The notes below the pieces were generated by a model that saw nothing but the letters and a program-made list of their open reading frames with translations, was not told the DNA's origin and ran no database searches. From positions 1 to 37,097 of the forward strand of contig JAUIIX010000029.1 in the NCBI GenBank assembly GCA_030431515.1: a stretch of DNA of 37,097 bases, given 5' to 3'. Below are positions 34,512 to 37,097 of the stretch, in pieces; positions within the stretch are counted from its first letter, which is position 1, and each line of letters opens with the position of its first letter. This DNA comes from a bacterium. Its GTDB lineage: Bacteria > Bacteroidota > Ignavibacteria > Kapaibacteriales > UBA2268. The position numbers were made by a program, and so were the translations under genes.

Positions 34512-34856
34512 ATGCCTAGATCGCAGAATAAAGTAGCTTCGCACCGCAGACGTAGAAAATTCCTCAAACTTGCAAAAGGTTACTGGGGTCTTAGAAAAAA
34601 TGTCTGGACAGTTGCGAAAAACCATATCGAAAAAGGTCTCCAACACGCATTTGTTGGTAGAAAACTTAAAAAAAGAGAATTTAGAAAACTTTGGATAGTT
34701 CGTATTAATGCTGCTGCTCGTATGAATGGCACAACTTACTCTCGCCTAATTAATGGCTTGAAAAAGAACAATATCGATATAAATAGAAAAGTTTTGGCTG
34801 ATTTTGCTATGAATCAACCAGATGTATTCGCTTCTATTTGTAAAAAAGTTGCTTAA
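34512..34856 (+). CDS. rplT: 50S ribosomal protein L20
   Basis: This 114-residue basic protein has [79 protein letters not shown], the full L20 sequence pattern. AAGGA lies upstream. L20 binds 23S rRNA and, in other bacteria, represses its own operon. Confidence 0.96.
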   Translation: MPRSQNKVASHRRRRKFLKLAKGYWGLRKNVWTVAKNHIEKGLQHAFVGRKLKKREFRKLWIVRINAAARMNGTTYSRLINGLKKNNIDINRKVLADFAMNQPDVFASICKKVA

Positions 34857-34875
34857 TATTTTATTTATGTGAATT

Positions 34876-34902
34876 AAGCTCCGTTCTCGGGGCTTTTTTT
34901 TT
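34876..34902 (+). terminator. Terminator or attenuator between rplT and pheS
   Basis: Arms aagctccg and cggggctt (one G-U) close a ttct loop and run into nine T. It ends 13 bp before the pheS ATG, so pheS expression must rely on read-through or attenuation unless a promoter lies elsewhere. Confidence 0.8.
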
Positions 34903-34915
34903 GGGAAGTTTTTAT

Positions 34916-35899
34916 ATGATTGATGAAATTAAAGAAATTAATAATCTAATTTTAAAAGAGTCTAAGTCTATTGGAACTAAGGACGAATTAGAAAGTTTTA
35001 AAATGAAATTCCTTGTTAAAAAAGGTTTAGTTCAATCTTTATTTCTAAAGATGAAAGATGTTCCCAAAGAAGATAAGAAAGATGTTGGATTACTTCTTAA
35101 TAAATTAAAACAAGACTCTGAAAGTATTTACAAAGAGTTAGAAGAGAAATTTCAAGAGGAAGAAGCAAATACTCCATCAATCGATTTAACATTACCTGGT
35201 AGAAATTCAAATATCGGAACTCAACATCCAGTTACTCAAACAATTGATATGATGATTGAGATATTCAAAGATATGGGCTTTGCAGTAGCAGAAGGCCCAG
35301 ATATTGAAGATGGATACCACAATTTTGATGCTTTAAATTTCCCTCATGACCACCCAGCACGTGACATGCAAGATACTTTCTTTATTCAATCAGATAAAGA
35401 ATTGGTATTAAGAACTCATACTTCTCCAGTTCAAATTAGAATGATGGAAAATATGAAGCCACCAATCAAAACTATTATGCCCGGAAGAGTATATAGAAAT
35501 GAATCATTAGATGCTACTCACCTTGCTGAGTTCCATCAAATAGAGGGTTTGTATATTGATGAAAATGTGTCAATGGCAGAGCTTAAAGCAATGATGATGA
35601 CATTTGCTAAAAAACTTTACGGCGACAATTTAGAATTTAGATTTAGACCATCGTTTTTCCCATTCACAGAGCCAAGTGCAGAAATGGATATTCGCAGACC
35701 AGGAACTACAAAATGGATGGAAGTAGTTGGTTGTGGAATGGTTCACCCTAATGTGCTAAAATCTGGTGGAATTGACTCCGAAAAATATACTGGCTTTGCA
35801 TTTGGATTTGGTATCGAAAGAATAACAATGATACGTACAAGTTTAGATGATATTAGAGCATTATACGAAAATGATATTCGTGTATTAAAACAGTTTTAA
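34916..35899 (+). CDS. pheS: Phenylalanyl-tRNA synthetase alpha subunit
   Basis: The start is set at ATG 34916 (MIDEIKEINNLILKESKSIG), giving 327 residues. A TTG at 34901 would lie in the terminator T run. The N-terminal 100 residues are the tRNA-binding coiled coil. The class II core follows: motif 1 near HPVTQTIDMMIEIFKDMGFA, motif 2 FRFRPSFFPFTEPSAEMDIR and related VYRNESLDATHLAEFHQIEG, motif 3 FAFGFGIERITMIRTSLDDI. It is catalytic for Phe activation. pheT, normally next, is not here; aat follows after 6 bp. Confidence 0.95.
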   Translation: MIDEIKEINNLILKESKSIGTKDELESFKMKFLVKKGLVQSLFLKMKDVPKEDKKDVGLLLNKLKQDSESIYKELEEKFQEEEANTPSIDLTLPGRNSNIGTQHPVTQTIDMMIEIFKDMGFAVAEGPDIEDGYHNFDALNFPHDHPARDMQDTFFIQSDKELVLRTHTSPVQIRMMENMKPPIKTIMPGRVYRNESLDATHLAEFHQIEGLYIDENVSMAELKAMMMTFAKKLYGDNLEFRFRPSFFPFTEPSAEMDIRRPGTTKWMEVVGCGMVHPNVLKSGGIDSEKYTGFAFGFGIERITMIRTSLDDIRALYENDIRVLKQF

Positions 35900-35905
35900 G
35901 CCCAA

Positions 35906-36484
35906 ATGAAGGAAAAACTGAATGTAGATGAACTGATTAGTGCATACACACAGGGCTTCTTTCCTATGGCAGAAAGAGATGGCATATATTGGCATTCTCC
36001 AGAACCAAGAGCAATTATTCCTCTCGAAAATGTCCCCAAAAAACCAAAATCACTCGCAAAATCAGAACGTAAACATGAGTTTACACATACTATAGATTAC
36101 AATTTTGAATATGTAATAAGAGAATGTTCCAAAAGACGAGACACTTGGATTTCATCAGAAATAATTAATTCATTTACAGAACTCAATATTATTGGCTTTG
36201 CACACAGCATCGAAACTTGGAAAGATGGTAAGATTGTTGGCGGACTATATGGAGTTTGCATAGGAGCGGCTTTTTTTGGCGAATCAATGTTTAACTTAGT
36301 AGATGACGCAGCAAAATCTGCATACTTTTATTTAATCGAATTGCTTAGACGAAATAATTTTTTACTTTTAGATAGTCAATATATCAATCCCTTCACAGAA
36401 AAACTTGGAGCAATCGAAATCCCAAAACAAGATTATATTAATAAACTAAACTTTGCAATAAGCCAAGTCAGAGAATTTAAGTAG
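35906..36484 (+). CDS. aat: Leucyl/phenylalanyl-tRNA-protein transferase
   Basis: This is a 192-residue protein. YTQGFFPMAERDGIYWHSPE and PRAIIPLE are the N-terminal signature. GGLYGVCIGAAFFGESMFN is the catalytic core, and LLDSQYINPFTEKLGAIEIP matches the LiDsQ....hl.sLGA motif, with INPF replacing the usual HL region. Aat adds Leu or Phe from tRNA to N-terminal Arg/Lys, producing N-degrons for ClpS. It is placed 6 bp after pheS, so tRNA charging and use are co-expressed. It is slightly shorter than the E. coli enzyme (234). Confidence 0.92.
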   Translation: MKEKLNVDELISAYTQGFFPMAERDGIYWHSPEPRAIIPLENVPKKPKSLAKSERKHEFTHTIDYNFEYVIRECSKRRDTWISSEIINSFTELNIIGFAHSIETWKDGKIVGGLYGVCIGAAFFGESMFNLVDDAAKSAYFYLIELLRRNNFLLLDSQYINPFTEKLGAIEIPKQDYINKLNFAISQVREFK

Positions 36485-36562
36485 AGTTATTTACTATTTA
36501 TTTAATATAAATTTAAAAAAGAAAAATTATCGTTCTGAATTTGTTTCAGAATCTTTTGACTT

Positions 36563-36630
36563 GTCATTCAAAGAGAAGCGATGAATCCAGTTAAATCAGC
36601 CCGTCATTCTGAGCGTTAGCGAAGAATCTC
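36563..36630. repeat. Two dispersed repeats in tandem
   Basis: gtcattcaaagagaagcgat(gaatcc) at 36563-36588 and gtcattctgagcgttagcga(agaatc) at 36603-36628 belong to the dispersed 27-bp family. Confidence 0.8.
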
Positions 36631-36677
36631 CCAAAAATTACCACAATCTTAAATCTGTGATTCTAAAACAATCTACC

Positions 36678-37097
36678 TCACTCCACAAAAACTATCTTCC
36701 TTGTTTGGATTTTTCCTGGTTCTTGGATTTTGATGATGTATGTTCCGTTTGTTAAGTTGTAATTGAAGTTTATTGTTTCATTGTCTGTTGTGGTTTTAGT
36801 TTTTTGATACAATGTGTTGCCTGAGATGTCGGAAATTGTGATTTCGTAATCACCTGCAAAATATGTGTTTAATGTTGTTTTTGTTTTACTGATTTCATTG
36901 ATTATTGCTTCGTTGTAATGCTCGATTAGTCGTTCTTCATACAAGCAAACTTCGTAGATTTTTATGTTTCCGTTTTGTCTGATTGGAATTAAATATTGAT
37001 TATCCGTCTCAAATTTTGTGATAATAAGTTCGTTTTCAAGGTTTTTTGCAAGCATTATTTTTGAGTTAATATCTTTTATTTTTTCATCGTAACTTGT
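36678..37097 (-). CDS. C-terminal part of a T9SS cargo protein, N-terminus beyond window
   Basis: The frame is open to the right edge (140 codons visible). An internal ATG at 37055 is not the true start, because the frame continues upstream without a stop (TSYDEKIKDINSKIM). The last 80 residues are a T9SS type A sorting domain: YFAGDYEITISDISGNTLYQ, then LTNGTYIIKIQEPGKIQTRK and a final IVFVE. The upstream part is a charged region of unknown type. Since only the tail is visible, its function cannot be named. Confidence 0.85.
   Translation of the reverse strand, partial: TSYDEKIKDINSKIMLAKNLENELIITKFETDNQYLIPIRQNGNIKIYEVCLYEERLIEHYNEAIINEISKTKTTLNTYFAGDYEITISDISGNTLYQKTKTTTDNETINFNYNLTNGTYIIKIQEPGKIQTRKIVFVE

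Noticed and set aside
34901-34915. TTG start for pheS giving five extra residues
   Set aside because: It lies in the T run of a terminator, and the ATG at 34916 gives the normal N-terminus.
1-37097. tRNA, rRNA, CRISPR arrays or complete insertion sequences
   Set aside because: No cloverleaf-like segment, regular spaced direct repeats or transposase frame was seen on reading. A covariance-model scan would be needed to exclude small RNAs.

Overview
The window is AT-rich bacterial DNA. It carries several hallmarks of the Bacteroidota/FCB group: four proteins with C-terminal type A sorting domains of the type IX secretion system (T9SS), a Bacteroidota-style RNA polymerase omega subunit, and a promoter upstream of that gene that matches the group's -33/-7 consensus (TTG, 19-nt spacer, TAnnTTTG). 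The exact lineage cannot be fixed from sequence reading alone. A deep FCB branch such as Kapabacteria or Ignavibacteria would fit, but that is inference. No tRNA, rRNA, CRISPR array or complete insertion sequence was seen.

Layout. (1) 1-3404, minus strand: a partial subtilisin-like protease, then a WD40 propeller and a CRD+OmpA-like protein in tandem (together resembling a split PorE, a T9SS accessory protein), then a MerR-type regulator. (2) 3561-3860: rpoZ with a clear promoter and terminator. (3) About 3.9-7.2 kb and 12.3-15.1 kb: gene-poor accessory DNA full of debris. It holds three toxin-antitoxin modules, two of which have a frameshifted toxin beside an intact antitoxin. It also holds a duplicated DUF1871-like immunity-type gene, Rhs-protein fragments, a 365-bp tandem duplication and several families of palindromic interspersed repeats. 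These two stretches flank (4) 7221-12276: a surface beta-propeller protein, then a three-gene run of CBS-type beta-synthase, biotin carrier protein and a BtuF-like metal-receptor protein. (5) 15.2-21.8 kb: an acidic lipoprotein, a family 4 glycosyltransferase, a YbgF-like lipoprotein, a class V aminotransferase/cysteine desulfurase-like enzyme, a small unknown protein and a TPR membrane protein. (6) 21.8-24.5 kb, minus strand: a compact run dapD - clpS - cyclophilin - old yellow enzyme. (7) 24.6-30.5 kb: two overlapping giant paralogues with IgGFc-binding-like N-termini and T9SS sorting domains. (8) 30.5-33.9 kb: a SpoU-type RNA methyltransferase and a BNR-propeller T9SS cargo protein. (9) 34.2-36.5 kb: rpmI-rplT-pheS-aat, with hairpin terminators between the ribosomal genes and pheS. 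(10) The C-terminal end of another T9SS cargo protein runs off the right edge.

How the genes connect. ClpS (23.4 kb) and Aat (35.9 kb) are the recognition and tagging halves of the bacterial N-degron pathway, and pheS supplies the Phe-tRNA that Aat can use. The sorting-domain proteins and the PorE-like pair fit a cell with an active T9SS. The accessory stretches look like a graveyard of toxin systems: toxin reading frames decay while antitoxin or immunity genes survive.
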